A stretch of DNA of 64,000 bases, taken from Zelopaecilomyces penicillatus (Eukaryota; Ascomycota; Sordariomycetes; Hypocreales; Pseudodiploosporaceae). The notes below the pieces were generated by a model. That model was not told the origin of the DNA. It searched no databases and worked only from the letters and a program-made list of their open reading frames with translations. Shown piece by piece: positions 12,601-23,756 of this stretch; positions within the stretch are counted from its first letter, which is position 1; each line of letters starts with the position of its first letter. The stretch is taken from the NCBI GenBank assembly GCA_005765155.1, contig VCCP01000001.1, positions 6,448,001 through 6,512,000 on the forward strand. The letters are read 5' to 3'. The translations under genes and the position numbers were made by a program.

Positions 12601-15600
12601 ACGTTGATAAGCGAATCAACACATCTCGCAATAGCAGCAGGAGTTGAGAGTTCAATCCCAAGATTCATACTGACGGCCGACGGTATCTCAGCATGGTGTG
12701 TTTCAGAGACGTATAGCTGAGCTAGCATTCCCATGGTGCTCGGAACATATCCAGCAAAGCTCAATCCAGCAGCATCAGAGGCTAGCGAGAGTGCCTCGAG
12801 AGCCCAGTAATGAACAGTTGGATGAGGATCGTTGCAAAGAGACATTAGAATGCCCAAAATTGTTTTAAGGTGATAGCCGGCTGCCATTCCTCCAACCTTG
12901 GTTTGGATTGAACCAAGAGCCATTGCACACCCTGCTCTAGCGCTTGGCTCCCGATTACTGACAATTGTATCAATAAGATATTTTATCTCATTATTCGTGA
13001 ACGCGTTGCCATAAACATTGCACAGCCTCGCAACAGCAGAATAGCCCAGTTTCCGTACGTACTGGTCCGGGTCAATCAGCTGGTCTCGAACAATATCCTG
13101 CAGAAGTCGCTCCACCGCAATATTGCTAATATCTCCCGCGGGGGAACTTGTTTCCTTCACGGCAACTCTCATGGTGCTCAAAATTGCTGCTGCAACATTT
13201 ACGTGTATCGCTGCTCTCCTGCCTGCATCTCTCTGGAGGGATCCTGCGGCAGCAAATGTGCGAATCTGTTCCAGAATACTCTCTTGGACTTTGGCAGGGG
13301 TGAGGGGGAATGCAAATGCAAACAATTGTATCGCGTTGTTGATGACTTCAGTAGCTGGGGGGTCTGGAACAACGACAACGCCATCAGTATCCCCAATGTA
13401 CAGCATTGAAGCGTCGTGTTCAAGGCTCCCACAAATTGGTGACTGTAAGAGAACATCGATGGACTCCTCTGGGCTGTTATTATCAGACTCGCGGTGTATA
13501 GATGTGTCGTACTGGCCAGCGAGTTTGTTCATATGGAATCCTGATACTAGTCCAGTGATGCCAAAACCAGTGTTGTCACCCACATCCCAAATGGCTTCAA
13601 AAGTACCTGCAGCATTTGCAATGGATGCGCTCAATGAATTCGGAGTGTAATTTTCAGGATCGGCAAATAGAGATATGGCAAGTGTCAACAAGTTGGATTG
13701 CAGGAGCGCCTCGCTTCCACCTGCGGGACTCAGGTTTACGAGTTTGATGTAACACTGCAAAACTCTCCGTTGGACCATCATGTCTAGATCTTGCAACTGA
13801 AGGGCTGGAGTCAATCGCTGTGAGATATCATCGGTCATTTTCTTCTGCGGCAGTGTTTTCAAAAAGGCGGTTGTGCTCTGAAGCATTGCCGCGATTCGTT
13901 TTGAAACATCAACTGTAAGCAACCTGTTGTTGAACTGTAAGAATGCCATGATAGATCCCAAGGCACATTCTCTGACATGTGTGAGAAATGATGCCTCAAG
14001 TAAGCTCCTCGCTGACGTGTTGTCTTTCGCAAGCGGCTTTGGCAAGGCGTTCTTCCACAACAACAGCAATTGAGAAAGATGTATCTTGACAAAGTTCGGA
14101 CCCAGAGACATCAGCCCACCGATGAGAATCCAAGCCACTTGAATCTGTGTGCTTGAAACGCAAAGTTCTGACTTGCTACTGGACTTGAGAAGATTGGTCG
14201 CCATAGTCAGTACGCGGCTATTTATATCGACAGATCCATGAAGGGGGCGAGAGGGACTGGCGCTCAAAGCTGCAGCCAATCCATGCGCGAAGCCAATACA
14301 ACGTTTAGGAGAGTTTCTGCCGCCGCTGAGCAGAGATAATTCCCGACTAAGGCTATTCATGCAAACTGAGAGACATGGCAAAAGTTGCTGAGGGCAAGCG
14401 AGCACGAAAGTCTTCATGCAAGCTGATGCAAAAACCTGCACTGAGTAACTGGGGTGCTGCAAAACACCCAGGAGACCATCGCGACAAGGCTCTGCAAAGC
14501 TATTGGCAGCGGAACCAAGAGAGCTGATCAGAGAAGATATTGAATTAAGTGCGGTAATCAATAAATGCTTCTGTGGCTCGGGCTTTTCGGGCAAGGCCTG
14601 CGGATAGTTTTTCAAAATTTCGTTGATCAGAGACTCTGCCGCAGATGTCTGACCAGATTCGCCAAGGATTTTGCGGCCAATGACATCTTGAACAATAGTG
14701 TTGATGATTCTTCGGGATAATAGCAAGCGATAGCGATTGTTACTAACAGTTACATGACCAAGTACATCAACTGAAAGACTCTCGAGGATCTTGACATAGT
14801 TCGATTGAATTATTCTCTCCCCAAGGCGTCGAAAGAGCTTACAATAGCAGACACCAATGGCAGCCCGCGTTCTGTTAGAGGTCGTCGCCTTTACATATTG
14901 ACTTGCGAGAAGTTTAAGAATGTCTTGCAATGACATGGCAAGATCTTGGCTTCGTTTTCCTCCTGGGGCAGGGCTTGATGAACGAGACGGAATCTCATCT
15001 TCATCAGCGCCCATTGCCGGGTGTGTCGAGACACGTTTGAGCTTAGCTTTGGTTTTCTTGCCTTTTGGCGCAACGGCCTCACCTGATTCCGAGTATCCTT
15101 GAACAAGGGCCTCTGAAAAACAGCCAGCAACGGCATGCCGTACTACCACAGATGGCGAGTCCGTAGCCTTGAACAGTGCTGCCTCAAGCTTGTCAAAGTC
15201 TGTTGAATTCCGAAAATATGAGGTATGTTTGGCCAGAGCCTTCAAACATCGACATGCGGCCACAACAGCGAGAGCCCCTTTGTCACTCGAAGCATAATTT
15301 CTGCATTGCTTCCAAATGTCTCGCGAAATGTATTCGTCCATGCTTCCTCCAACCATTGTAACAATTTTCGCCAAAGTTGTCAGGATGGCAGCACGAAGAC
15401 CTGCATTTCCAGAAGATGATTTCAGAAGCTTGATAAGAGTCGTACAGACAAGCTGGTGCAAGCTAATCGCACTGTCACCAGCTGCTGCGTAGACATCTCC
15501 CAGACAACATACTGCGGTATGTTTTGCTCGCGTTTCGGTATCCGACTTGGACTTGCCCCCAGATATGCTGCTGATGAGATCATTGAGCGTCTCGAATAGA

Positions 15601-15929
15601 AGTTTCCGGTCTCCTTGTGCAAATATATGCGCTAAGCACTTCCCCAGATTATTCCTTATGACTCTGGACGGTTGTGGGGTTGCCAAGTTGATGATTTGGA
15701 ATATCTCCCGTTTGAGGTAGAACTGTTGTGCAGTGCAGTCGTCTGCGGATAGACTTCGAACATGTTTGCTTAAGCTCGACACGAATGTGAGTAGAAACAG
15801 GTCTTGCTGCTCTGCGGGCAAGGACTGGAGCTTGGGGAGGTCGAGCTCCGGGTTGGCGGTCGGGGACTCGGCGACAGGGGGGGCGGTGCTTGCGCCAACC
15901 GGTGCTTCGGGCTCCTGGGTTGACGACAT
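9692..15929 (-). CDS. LAA1: LAA1/HEATR5 HEAT-repeat protein
   Basis: Two exons, 15929-10248 and 10171-9692, give about 2053 residues, the size of yeast Laa1 (about 2000) and animal HEATR5. The frame is open upstream to 15947 from a GTG, but the first ATG is at 15929. The N-terminus is Pro/Ala/Glu-rich, followed by helical HEAT-type repeats over nearly the whole length, for example KLGYSAVARLCNVYGNAF and AGCAMALGSIQTKVGGMAAG near the middle, with a short disordered Lys/Ser/Pro loop near residue 280. The 76-nt intron (GTATGT...ATACAG) joins LQDRM to TAKIAANCVKSL, and the last exon is conserved to its end. In yeast Laa1 acts with AP-1 in traffic between the trans-Golgi and endosomes. The same cytosolic adaptor role is inferred here. 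It is divergent from the TACO1-like gene. Confidence 0.9.
10172..10247 (-). other. LAA1 intron with tandem GACTGACC units
   Basis: A 76-nt GT-AG intron. Its core on the coding strand has the eight-base unit GACTGACC repeated directly, so the branch-site consensus CTGAC occurs at least twice in a row upstream of the ATACAG acceptor. Confidence 0.75.
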
Positions 15930-16289
15930 CACCGGCGAATCACGCACTTGTCGAATTCGGTCGATTGCGCTCTAAGTTGCGAGGTTCGTTTCGCAGTCGG
16001 AATGTTAAGACACTCTCATTAGGGGTTGTGTCAGTTGCCAAGTGCAGCAATGACGATGGGCACCCACGCCGAAGCGGGCACTAATGTTAGTGGTACCGGC
16101 CAATCAACGCCCGCAAGGACCCTTGGATGGGCAGCCTTGGGTGATTGGGAACATCATTAACCCGACGGAGCTTCCATCATCGAATTCCAGGGTCACCATG
16201 GCATTGAGGGTCTTGAATGGTTTTTCCAGCTTTATATGATGCTTCACAGCTTCTATTTTGGGTAGCAGACATCAATAGCTTCCTCAACT
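15930..16289. promoter_or_regulatory. Divergent promoter, LAA1 and TACO1-like gene
   Basis: 360 bases separate the two start codons, so both core promoters must lie in this short interval. No element can be identified with confidence. Confidence 0.6.
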
Positions 16290-17323
16290 ATGCCAACCGC
16301 CGTGTCGGCTTATAGTTTCTTGGCATCAACTACTCGCGCGCAACTCGGCCGCAGCTCCATTTGTCAACGATGCCTTCGGTTTTTCGCGACAACTCCGTCT
16401 CACTTTGCTGGGCACAATAAATGGTCCAAGACAAAACACATCAAAGCTGTTACAGACAAGAAAAAAATGTCTGAACGTACATCATTTACGAAACTAATAG
16501 CCATGTATTCAAGAAGTACGTTATTAATTTTATTAGATTTTGAATTCTGGCTCGGCTTGATTGAAGTGATCTAATGGTTGGGGATAGTGTATGGAGAGGA
16601 TCCCAAGTTCAACCCCCAATTAGCAAGCGCAATAGTAGCAGCTACAAAAGGTAAGGTTAAAGATCGGAGTTTCAGCTTCCCAAAAAATAACGCTCATCTT
16701 TATGTGCAGCCAGCGTTCCCAAATCTTTAGTAGAAGCAGCAATTGCTAGAGGCCAAGGACGGTCGACAACCGGTGCACAGTTGGAGCCCATGACTATCGA
16801 AATACTCATGCCTCCCAACATTGCTCTTGTCACCGATATTGAAACGGACAATAAGTCAAGGACCTTGCACGATCTTAAGTTTGTCGTCAAGAAGAGCGGC
16901 GGTTTGGTTGGATCCTCATCCTTCTACTTTACAAAACGAGGCCGTGCGATATTCAAGATGAAAGACAGTGGTCCATCTTTGTCAGATGTTCTTGAGGAGG
17001 CTATTGAGCACGATGGAGCCGAAGATGTTGAAGAGACGCCAAATGCTGGCTTCGTAGTCTGGACGGAACCTCCCAAGCTGATGGTAATCACCGAGGCCAT
17101 AGCTAGGAAATTCGAGCTCGAGGTTCTGGAATCGGATATCGTGTGGGCACCAAACGAAGATACCAAGACAGATATTGATAGCGCCGAGTCAGCGGAAGGG
17201 TTAGATGTGCTTTTTGCCGGACTACGAGAGTATCCTGAAGTCAAGGCCATATATGCCAATATTCGACAGGGGACCATCACGGATGATGAGTGGAGCAAAC
17301 TGGAGCGGCATATAGATGCATAG
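16290..17323 (+). CDS. TACO1/YebC-family mitochondrial translation factor
   Basis: Three exons, 16290-16515, 16588-16650 and 16710-17323, give about 300 residues. The first 40 residues are rich in Ser, Arg and Ala and end near FATTPSHF, a typical mitochondrial presequence. The family signature GHNKWSKTKHIKAVTDKKK follows, then EDPKFNPQLASAIVAATK across the second exon, VEAAIARGQG, and the central FYFTKRGRAIF and GFVVWTEPP segments. Splicing keeps the frame and restores the conserved helix joined as ATKASVPKSLVEAAI. The animal member TACO1 is needed for COX1 translation; bacterial YebC helps ribosomes through proline stretches. A role in mitochondrial translation, perhaps of COX1, is inferred. 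It is divergent from LAA1 and convergent with PET100, with 198 bases between the stops. Confidence 0.92.
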
Positions 17324-17521
17324 TATTCGCAGATCCATACTGTAAAAATAGCCGTCGCGCTAAGTTATGCGTAACATTATTCGTTTGGTAAAAGAAAATC
17401 AGGCCAAAAACGCCAACCATGCATAAGTGATACACATACTCCACAACAAGTCATCATACATATCCAAGCTTTTTCCATGATCGAGTGGTAAGATGAAGAG
17501 TTTTTGCCCGAAATATCCAGG

Positions 17522-17858
17522 CTATGATCCGTTATCATTGTGTTGTCCGTTCTGGGAGTTGTTGCGCTGGCGCTCCTCCTCCACCATCTTGGCTTGGCGG
17601 AACCGTTGTCGGGCAATGATTCTCTCGTACTCAGCCTTGACCTCGTCCCTATCGCGGGGTACCTTATTGCACTCCTCGGGTCTGGGCCAGAAACCATTCA
17701 CAGAAAACCGGTTGTCGAGATTCGTTCCAAAGTAATACATGATGCCGATTGGAAACATGACGTACATGCCGAACTACATTGTGGTTAGAGGAGTTAGGTC
17801 ACCAGGAACCATGCGAGCATGTCTCACCTTAAAAACTTCCAGGTTGAGGCCACCCATT
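17522..17858 (-). CDS. PET100: PET100 cytochrome c oxidase assembly protein
   Basis: Two exons, 17858-17829 and 17773-17522, give 93 residues. The first exon is only 30 nt (MGGLNLEVFK) and ends at a GTGAGA donor. The intron ends in TAG before FGMYVMFPIGIMYYFG. That stretch is the single membrane segment near the N-terminus, and NRFSVNGFWPRPEE after it is characteristic of Pet100. The rest is a charged, Glu/Arg/Gln-rich helix ending in an Asn/Gln-rich tail. Pet100 is an inner-membrane chaperone for assembly of complex IV subcomplexes. Length is close to yeast Pet100 (about 110). It is tail to tail with the TACO1-like gene, another factor for the same complex. Confidence 0.92.
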
Positions 17859-18706
17859 GTGCAAATTTGGTTGGGGTATTTAGAGTAAATAATTTGGGCT
17901 TGACGAGATTGATGGATGTCCGTATAACACAGCTCAGTACAGAAGTCAACACTTCAAGGTATGGTTGTAGTTTTGACTGAGTAATCCATTGATCCAATGG
18001 TTTCCAGGCAATTGCTGTAAATTCCCTGCCACTGTTGACCGCCTACCTCTATCAGTAAGGCGCCACATCACCCCACATAAGCTATGACGAGTACCGTAGG
18101 TACCCATACTATTTCGAGGACTCGATGTACCGCCTCCCACAGATGCTGATAGGTCTTGGGTTGGCTTGGGTGGCTCTAGACTAATGCCTTCTTGTCTCAT
18201 AATTCATATCTATATGATCTTATTTTTCATTCGTTGCTAAAGTAGATCTGCTATAAGATCTCACAACAAAACACGCAACCTCAATGGTAGTAGTCATATT
18301 CACAATCTCTTCGATTGAGAGGTCGATAAGGCTTGTCATGGGAACGTCGTGTGCCTAGTCTCCGCCATACTGATGCAAATTCAAGTCGTCACGAAGAGAA
18401 CTCTTCTTTTATCAAGGAGGATTTTGATTACATCAGTCGCTTGACTATTCTTACATTACCAGTTGCTAACGGATAATGTCAAAAACCTGTACCGCATTCC
18501 ACAATCCCCAGGAATATGCTCATGGACGGAGCCAACCGTCGTGTTCACCCTTATCCACCGTTATATGCACCGCCAATAACACTTAATTTGAACGCCGCCA
18601 AAAGATCCAATTGCCCAAACCCCCAGAATAGCACCTACCCAGCCAGTCAGGAGATAGAATGTGAAACCGAGTCAAAACTCCCCAAAGGATAGTAAGGCAA
18701 TTGTGC
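17859..18706. other. Intergenic region, PET100 promoter side
   Basis: About 850 bases between the start of PET100 and the 3' end of the RVxF protein gene. It should contain the PET100 promoter. I see no other gene, repeat or RNA in it. Confidence 0.5.
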
Positions 18707-20599
18707 CTAACGACCTCCATCTTTATTTTTTTCCTGCTCTTCCTGTGCCTCCTCAATCAAAAACCGTTCAGTGAAGCTGCGTGGCGTTCCTGTGAAGGCG
18801 GACTGGAAAACACTGGCTCGAAAACTGCTAAGATCTCCCTTATCCATACCGCTGCGGCCGTCTATACTCCCCACAAACGTTTCAAACTGTCCTAATGAAG
18901 CAGCACGGGCATGTACCGCAGGATCTCGCACAATGGGCATTACTACCGGCCGTCCCTTGTATGACCCGATAGACCCGGGCTGAAACCGACCTGCAGTTGA
19001 GGTGGCAGGGCCAGGCCTGGATGTTTTTGCAATAGAAATCGCAGGGGATGTTGCGTATATAGTCTGGGTTGGGTTGGAATCGTCCTCAGGTGCTGCGGGA
19101 AGCCCATCATCAGACTCTTCATCCTCTTGAAGATGAGGTGGCTTTTGTCGAGGTTTAGGCGGGGCTGTGAGTCCACCTGGCTCAAAATGAAACATATCAT
19201 CATCAAGATCATCTGCACCGTCATCATCAGAAGTCTCCCGAACATATTTAGTGTCGAATGTTCCGTGAGCAGTCCGATGCTGGCTAGTGTTGTTATGTGC
19301 TGCTGCTGCTGCTGCGATATTGAATGAGTCGCTGATTGATGATCGCAGCGTTGTAGAGTGTTGCAAGGGTCTGGATTTTGGCTTTGCCATTGCTAGAAAG
19401 TCTTCATCGGATGATTCATCCGTCTCGTTCTCTCCATACAACTCTTCATGTATCTCCAGGAAGGCTGATGAGTGTGGATTATCATCTGCAGGCCCTTCTT
19501 GCCCTTCTTGCCCTTCTTGCCTCACCTGCGCATAGCTTGTAGACTCGGGCGATTCTGGGGAATCAGATTCTTGCAATACGCTATTTTCAGTCCCATGTTG
19601 CATAATGGACTCGTCTGAGCCAGGATTGACCAGAGTCCAAATAGTGCCTTCCTCCATTGGTGTCCTTGATAATGCTCTTAACGCATCAGAGGATGAAATC
19701 TTTCGGGGGGGGAGGAAAGGTTCTTCCATATCGCTGCCTAATATTGAATCGGATGTGACAGTGTCAACCTCGGGGAATGGTGATGTTATGTGAGGGCCAA
19801 GAAATTCGGACGAACGTGGGGATGCTGTTGGCAGCACCTCTGCGCCCATAAACTCAAAGCGCACTCGCCTCGGGCTTTGCGGCGTTTTAGATAGGCTGGA
19901 AGACCTTCGTAATGCGCTTCGCCTGACCTTTGAATCACTTTTGTCAGAGCAGACTGATGATGTCGAATCGTCTGTTGTCGTCCGTACCCCATTCCCATGC
20001 TCTCCTGCAACGTGCGACTTCGGGGGCGTTTGGCCGACGCCTAGTTCGGTGAGTTCATCCATTACCATTCCGTGGCCCATTAGAGGATCAGAGTCAATTC
20101 TTGCAAGCTCCGATTCAGGGAGTAGCGGGAATGAAGACGTGGTGGGCGAAGTGGTAGCTGTTGGGGTGCCGGGGGAAGCAACAGGGGCCAGGTATGGGGA
20201 GCAGTCGAGCAAGGGCAAATAGCTAGGGGTGAAGATGCCCTGCAACTCTTCACTCTCCCGTTTGCGCGAGCTCTCCTGAGCCTCGCTGCGTGTCGACAAT
20301 GCAAGTGGTGGGGATGGTTGGAATGCGACTGCGACTGCGAGTGATTTGGGGTTGTCGAAGGACTGTCGTGAGTCAGCCGACTGGACAGTCGTCTGGAGTT
20401 CGGGACGGAGAGTCGGATAGTTGGCAAACGACAAGGCGAGATCTCGATGGACGTTGGATACAACGCCAGCATCTACGTCGCGGAGCAGATCGTTGCAGTA
20501 CTGCTGCAAGTCGGCAATCAAGTCCTGGCGGTAAGCCTGAATCTTGCTCTCGAGATGGCCGAGCTTTTGGTGGAGGCTGTCGAGTAGCCTTGCCTCCAT
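18707..20599 (-). CDS. Disordered fungal protein with PP1-docking RVxF motif, function unknown
   Basis: A single exon of 630 residues starting at an ATG at 20599. Residues 1-45 (LLDSLHQKLGHLESKIQAYR and after) form a likely amphipathic helix or coiled coil. The rest is almost wholly disordered, rich in Ser, Pro, Glu and Asp. Near residue 245, PQSPRRVRFEFMGAEVLP carries RVRF, the consensus for docking to protein phosphatase 1. It is preceded by an Arg/Ser cluster (RRSALRRSSSLSK) that looks like a kinase target. Near residue 365 there is a short QEG tandem repeat and near residue 430 a run of seven alanines. The C-terminal 100 residues (GSYKGRPVVMPIVRDP, SFTERFLIEEAQ) are the most ordered and may be a conserved binding region. 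I recognise it only as a conserved-hypothetical type. A PP1 regulatory role is inferred from the motif. Confidence 0.75.
   Translation of the reverse strand: MEARLLDSLHQKLGHLESKIQAYRQDLIADLQQYCNDLLRDVDAGVVSNVHRDLALSFANYPTLRPELQTTVQSADSRQSFDNPKSLAVAVAFQPSPPLALSTRSEAQESSRKRESEELQGIFTPSYLPLLDCSPYLAPVASPGTPTATTSPTTSSFPLLPESELARIDSDPLMGHGMVMDELTELGVGQTPPKSHVAGEHGNGVRTTTDDSTSSVCSDKSDSKVRRSALRRSSSLSKTPQSPRRVRFEFMGAEVLPTASPRSSEFLGPHITSPFPEVDTVTSDSILGSDMEEPFLPPRKISSSDALRALSRTPMEEGTIWTLVNPGSDESIMQHGTENSVLQESDSPESPESTSYAQVRQEGQEGQEGPADDNPHSSAFLEIHEELYGENETDESSDEDFLAMAKPKSRPLQHSTTLRSSISDSFNIAAAAAAHNNTSQHRTAHGTFDTKYVRETSDDDGADDLDDDMFHFEPGGLTAPPKPRQKPPHLQEDEESDDGLPAAPEDDSNPTQTIYATSPAISIAKTSRPGPATSTAGRFQPGSIGSYKGRPVVMPIVRDPAVHARAASLGQFETFVGSIDGRSGMDKGDLSSFRASVFQSAFTGTPRSFTERFLIEEAQEEQEKNKDGGR
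19494..19524 (-). repeat. In-frame 9-nt tandem repeat encoding QEG
   Basis: Three and a bit copies of the nine-base unit GCCCTTCTT (plus strand) in the coding region give repeated Gln-Glu-Gly. Being a multiple of three, copy-number change would not break the frame. Confidence 0.8.
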
Positions 20600-22763
20600 T
20601 GCGGCTAACAGGTTGCGGCAAGTGGGTGGTGGGAGAGTCTCATCAATGGCTTTGGTGTGCGCATGACGCTAAGAGACGGGCGCAGCACGGGGTGCCAGGT
20701 CGGAGTTCTGATGTGCTCGTGCTGCCTGCCCAGGCGGCCGGCTTGCCAGGTACTACCAAGGTCCAGTACTACCACAGTCTGGTACTGCTACCTACAGGTA
20801 GGCAGGGAGGAGGTAGTGGTAGTTGGAGAGTCAGGGAGTAGGAGTAGGGAGGGAGGGGAGGCTTAGAAGGCAAACAACCACCCAGACACTCTCGAGGTTT
20901 GCAAACGTGAGATGGCAATATGGGTTTTCGGTAGCGCGTCTAGGGCATCAGTTTAGTGGGCTTCTGCCCCCACTAGGCTGTCAGCCGGAGGCTCCTGGTG
21001 ATGATAAGCCAGGCGGCTCCCCGACAGCGGATGTCCATTGGCGCTCCAGAACAGTCTCGGCGGAGTGCTTCCGATTGTACAGCTGAGTGTCATGACTGTT
21101 CCACAGGCCCCAGGTACGGAGGAGGACGGCACTAGGTTACGGATGTATCGTGTGATCATGCCTTGGTGCCAATCAATTATCGCCGGTGGGTGCAATTCGT
21201 GCGTTGTGTAGACTCGGGATGGGTGAACGGATGGATTTAGATCAAGAACAAAACCCAGGGGACTAACCCAGCTAGATAAAGTTAGGTGGTAAACTTTAGT
21301 AGGCCTCTAGAGAAAGCGGGATTTTTTGGTTCATAGCATTGAGCACGCAATGTTCAGAGATACGTCTCCCAAGGGAGATAGATGGCTACAACATTGCCGG
21401 GGGTGTTACATGGCAACACCTACCTACAATGGCGACAGGCGAATCATGTGATAAGTTGGACAGCGTCAAATAAGTAGACATCTGATAGACTTCCAGAGTC
21501 TTAATGGGGGGGTTAACTAGGGTGCAGGTTCTTGCGCTTCAATTTAGCTTGGTGCCTGCCTAGCATGCTCGAGGCTACATTGTTTGGACATCGAATCAGG
21601 GTCCATTTCGTCCTGACTCTCTACGTTCCTACGTCCAAACATATAGGCCACTCAATCCAAGCCCGATTTGTAGTTCTGTGTATGAGATATCAAAGGCTAC
21701 CGAAACACGAAGTGGATAGTCGGCCATTGGGTGCATGGGCAGAATGCGATTCAAAGATTTGGTAGGTACCTAATAATCAGGGTCCTAGCCGTAATTATCT
21801 GGCTGTTAACATTGCATCCGAAAGTAAGCTACGGAGTATAGAATGGGGATATTTGGTACCATAGATAATCAACCCCTCACATGCACACATGTTTACAGTG
21901 TCAAACGGTACAACTCTTGCCGTTTGCAAACCATGTACGGATACAGTACGTCTCAATGCCGATCTCCCAACGAAGCACTCGTACCGGTACTTCGTTCTTG
22001 CATTCATCAGGTAGTACATGACTCGCTAACAGTAAGAGCCCCAACCATGGTAACTGCCGGCTCAACCTTACACCCACACAACAACCTTCACAGATATGTC
22101 CGGCCCGGTCTTGCCATTTCGCCCACTGCAGGTACCTAGGCAAGTAAGGTACGAGATGTTTAGGTAGTAGGTGCGGATGGACAAGAAGAGAGAATACTAG
22201 GGAAGTGAGTGCAATGATACAATTATATCTCATCTTCAACACTCAGCGTAGAATACTGTTTGCTGCATACCATCATGGTTGTTTCATGAAGTTGGTCTGG
22301 TCACAAGCTACAAGTAGAACATCATATATTTGTTGTAAGAAATTCCGAGGTGCACTGTAATCTACTTAAATTCAATGTCATTATGAGAGTTCTTCGTTGC
22401 ACCTTAGCATGAGCATTATGTGAGCATTCCATCTTGGTATAGTTGTCTGATAGCGATATTACTGTATCTCGTAATTAATGCATTCTCTTCTCACTCGAGA
22501 TGCGCTAACAATCAATAAAATCTGATTACCCTCTCAATCAAGAATACCTTCACCGCCTTCCACATAGGGGCTTCGCGCCTCCACAGCTTTGAGCCTCCTC
22601 CGTTGCCTCGTCCTCAACCGTGTGGGGACGTGCATTGTGCCATTCCATCAAGCGAGCTAATCGCAAAATAAGCTGGCTTTGGCAATAGACCTCTTTAACG
22701 AAGGCGTGCCAAAAGCTTCCCAGCTCTTTTTTGTTCAGAATTTGCCTCTAAACCGATCTCACC
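20600..22763. promoter_or_regulatory. Divergent intergenic region, RVxF protein and CFIm25
   Basis: About 2.2 kb between two divergent start codons. The part next to 20599 is rich in GTACTACC/GGTAGT blocks (20750-20870). Two AGGTACCT-type motifs occur at 21761-21772 and 22131-22140. No open frame here has a recognisable domain. The interval is long for two housekeeping promoters but I see nothing else definable. Confidence 0.5.
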
Positions 22764-23611
22764 ATGTCCACAATTCCGCCTGATGCGCTCCAGTCAGGCT
22801 CACCACCAAACATTCCACTCTCATTTAACTCCAAACAACCTCAAAAGGTCACCTTGTTCCCGCTGTCGAACTACACATTTGGCGTCAAAGAGACACAGCC
22901 CGAGGAAGACCCTTCGGTAATTGCACGTTTGAAGAGGCTGGAGGAGCACTTTTCCGAACATGGAATGCGACGCACTTGCGAGGGCATTTTAGTTTGCCAC
23001 GAGCACAATCACCCACACATCCTGATGCTACAGATCGCCAACGCCTTTTTCAAGCTCCCAGGCGATTATCTACGACCAGAAGATGACGAAGTCGAAGGAT
23101 TCAAGGCACGTCTAGACGAGAGGCTCGCACCCGTCGGCCAGCTCGGCGAGGGCGAAAAGGCTAGGGACTGGGAGGTGGGCGAATGCCTTGCACAGTGGTG
23201 GCGACCCAACTTCGAAACCTTCATGTACCCCTTTGTTCCCGCCCATGTCACGCGTCCCAAAGAGTGCAAGAAATTCTACTTTATTCAATTGCCAAAGAGC
23301 AGTAAGTCACGTTGCTTCGTCCTCGACAAATTCGCCAGCTAATCAGGGCAACAGAGGTTTTGAGCGTGCCGAAAAACATGAAGCTTCTCGCCGTGCCGTT
23401 ATTTGAGCTTTACGACAATACCGCGAGATATGGACCGCAACTGTCTGCTATTCCGCACATTCTCAGCCGATATAATTTTGAATTTGTGGATGAGGGTGGC
23501 AATGTGGTTGCGTCAACACCTGGCACTGGCGCTCCGGAGGGATATGTGCCACAGACCAAGGTATTAGCTGGTGATGATACAGATATGAAAGAAGAAAATG
23601 GAACGCACTAG
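22764..23611 (+). CDS. CFIm25 / NUDT21, cleavage factor I 25-kDa subunit
   Basis: Two exons, 22764-23301 and 23355-23611, give 264 residues, with a 53-nt GTAAGT...CTAAT...CAG intron. The start is an ATG in CACCATG context. The NUDIX-like fold is clear from LFPLSNYTFGVKE, GILVCHEHNHPHILMLQ, FFKLPGD, CLAQWWRPNFETFMYPFVP and, after the intron, VPKNMKLLAVPLFELYDN and GPQLSAIPHILSRYNF. As in animal CFIm25 the catalytic NUDIX acidic cluster is absent; the family binds UGUA in pre-mRNA instead of hydrolysing nucleotides. The nuclear role is poly(A)-site selection. Compared with the animal protein it has a disordered C-terminal tail of about 40 residues. It is convergent with the YjbQ-like gene, 145 bases between the stops. 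Confidence 0.93.
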
Positions 23612-23756
23612 TGAGTGCCGTTGGTGGGTTGGAATACATGGCGATGGTGTTTGGCGTATGGGAACAAATGTATGAAACAGAGCCGGCACGCATGGTATGG
23701 CAATTTGCCCAGGTAGACAAGCTGAACGATGGGTCTTCCTCCTCCTACACACCTCA

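Noticed and set aside
20290..20841. Antisense frame of 183 codons over the start of the RVxF protein gene
   Set aside because: Shadow of the coding frame on the other strand, with no domain.
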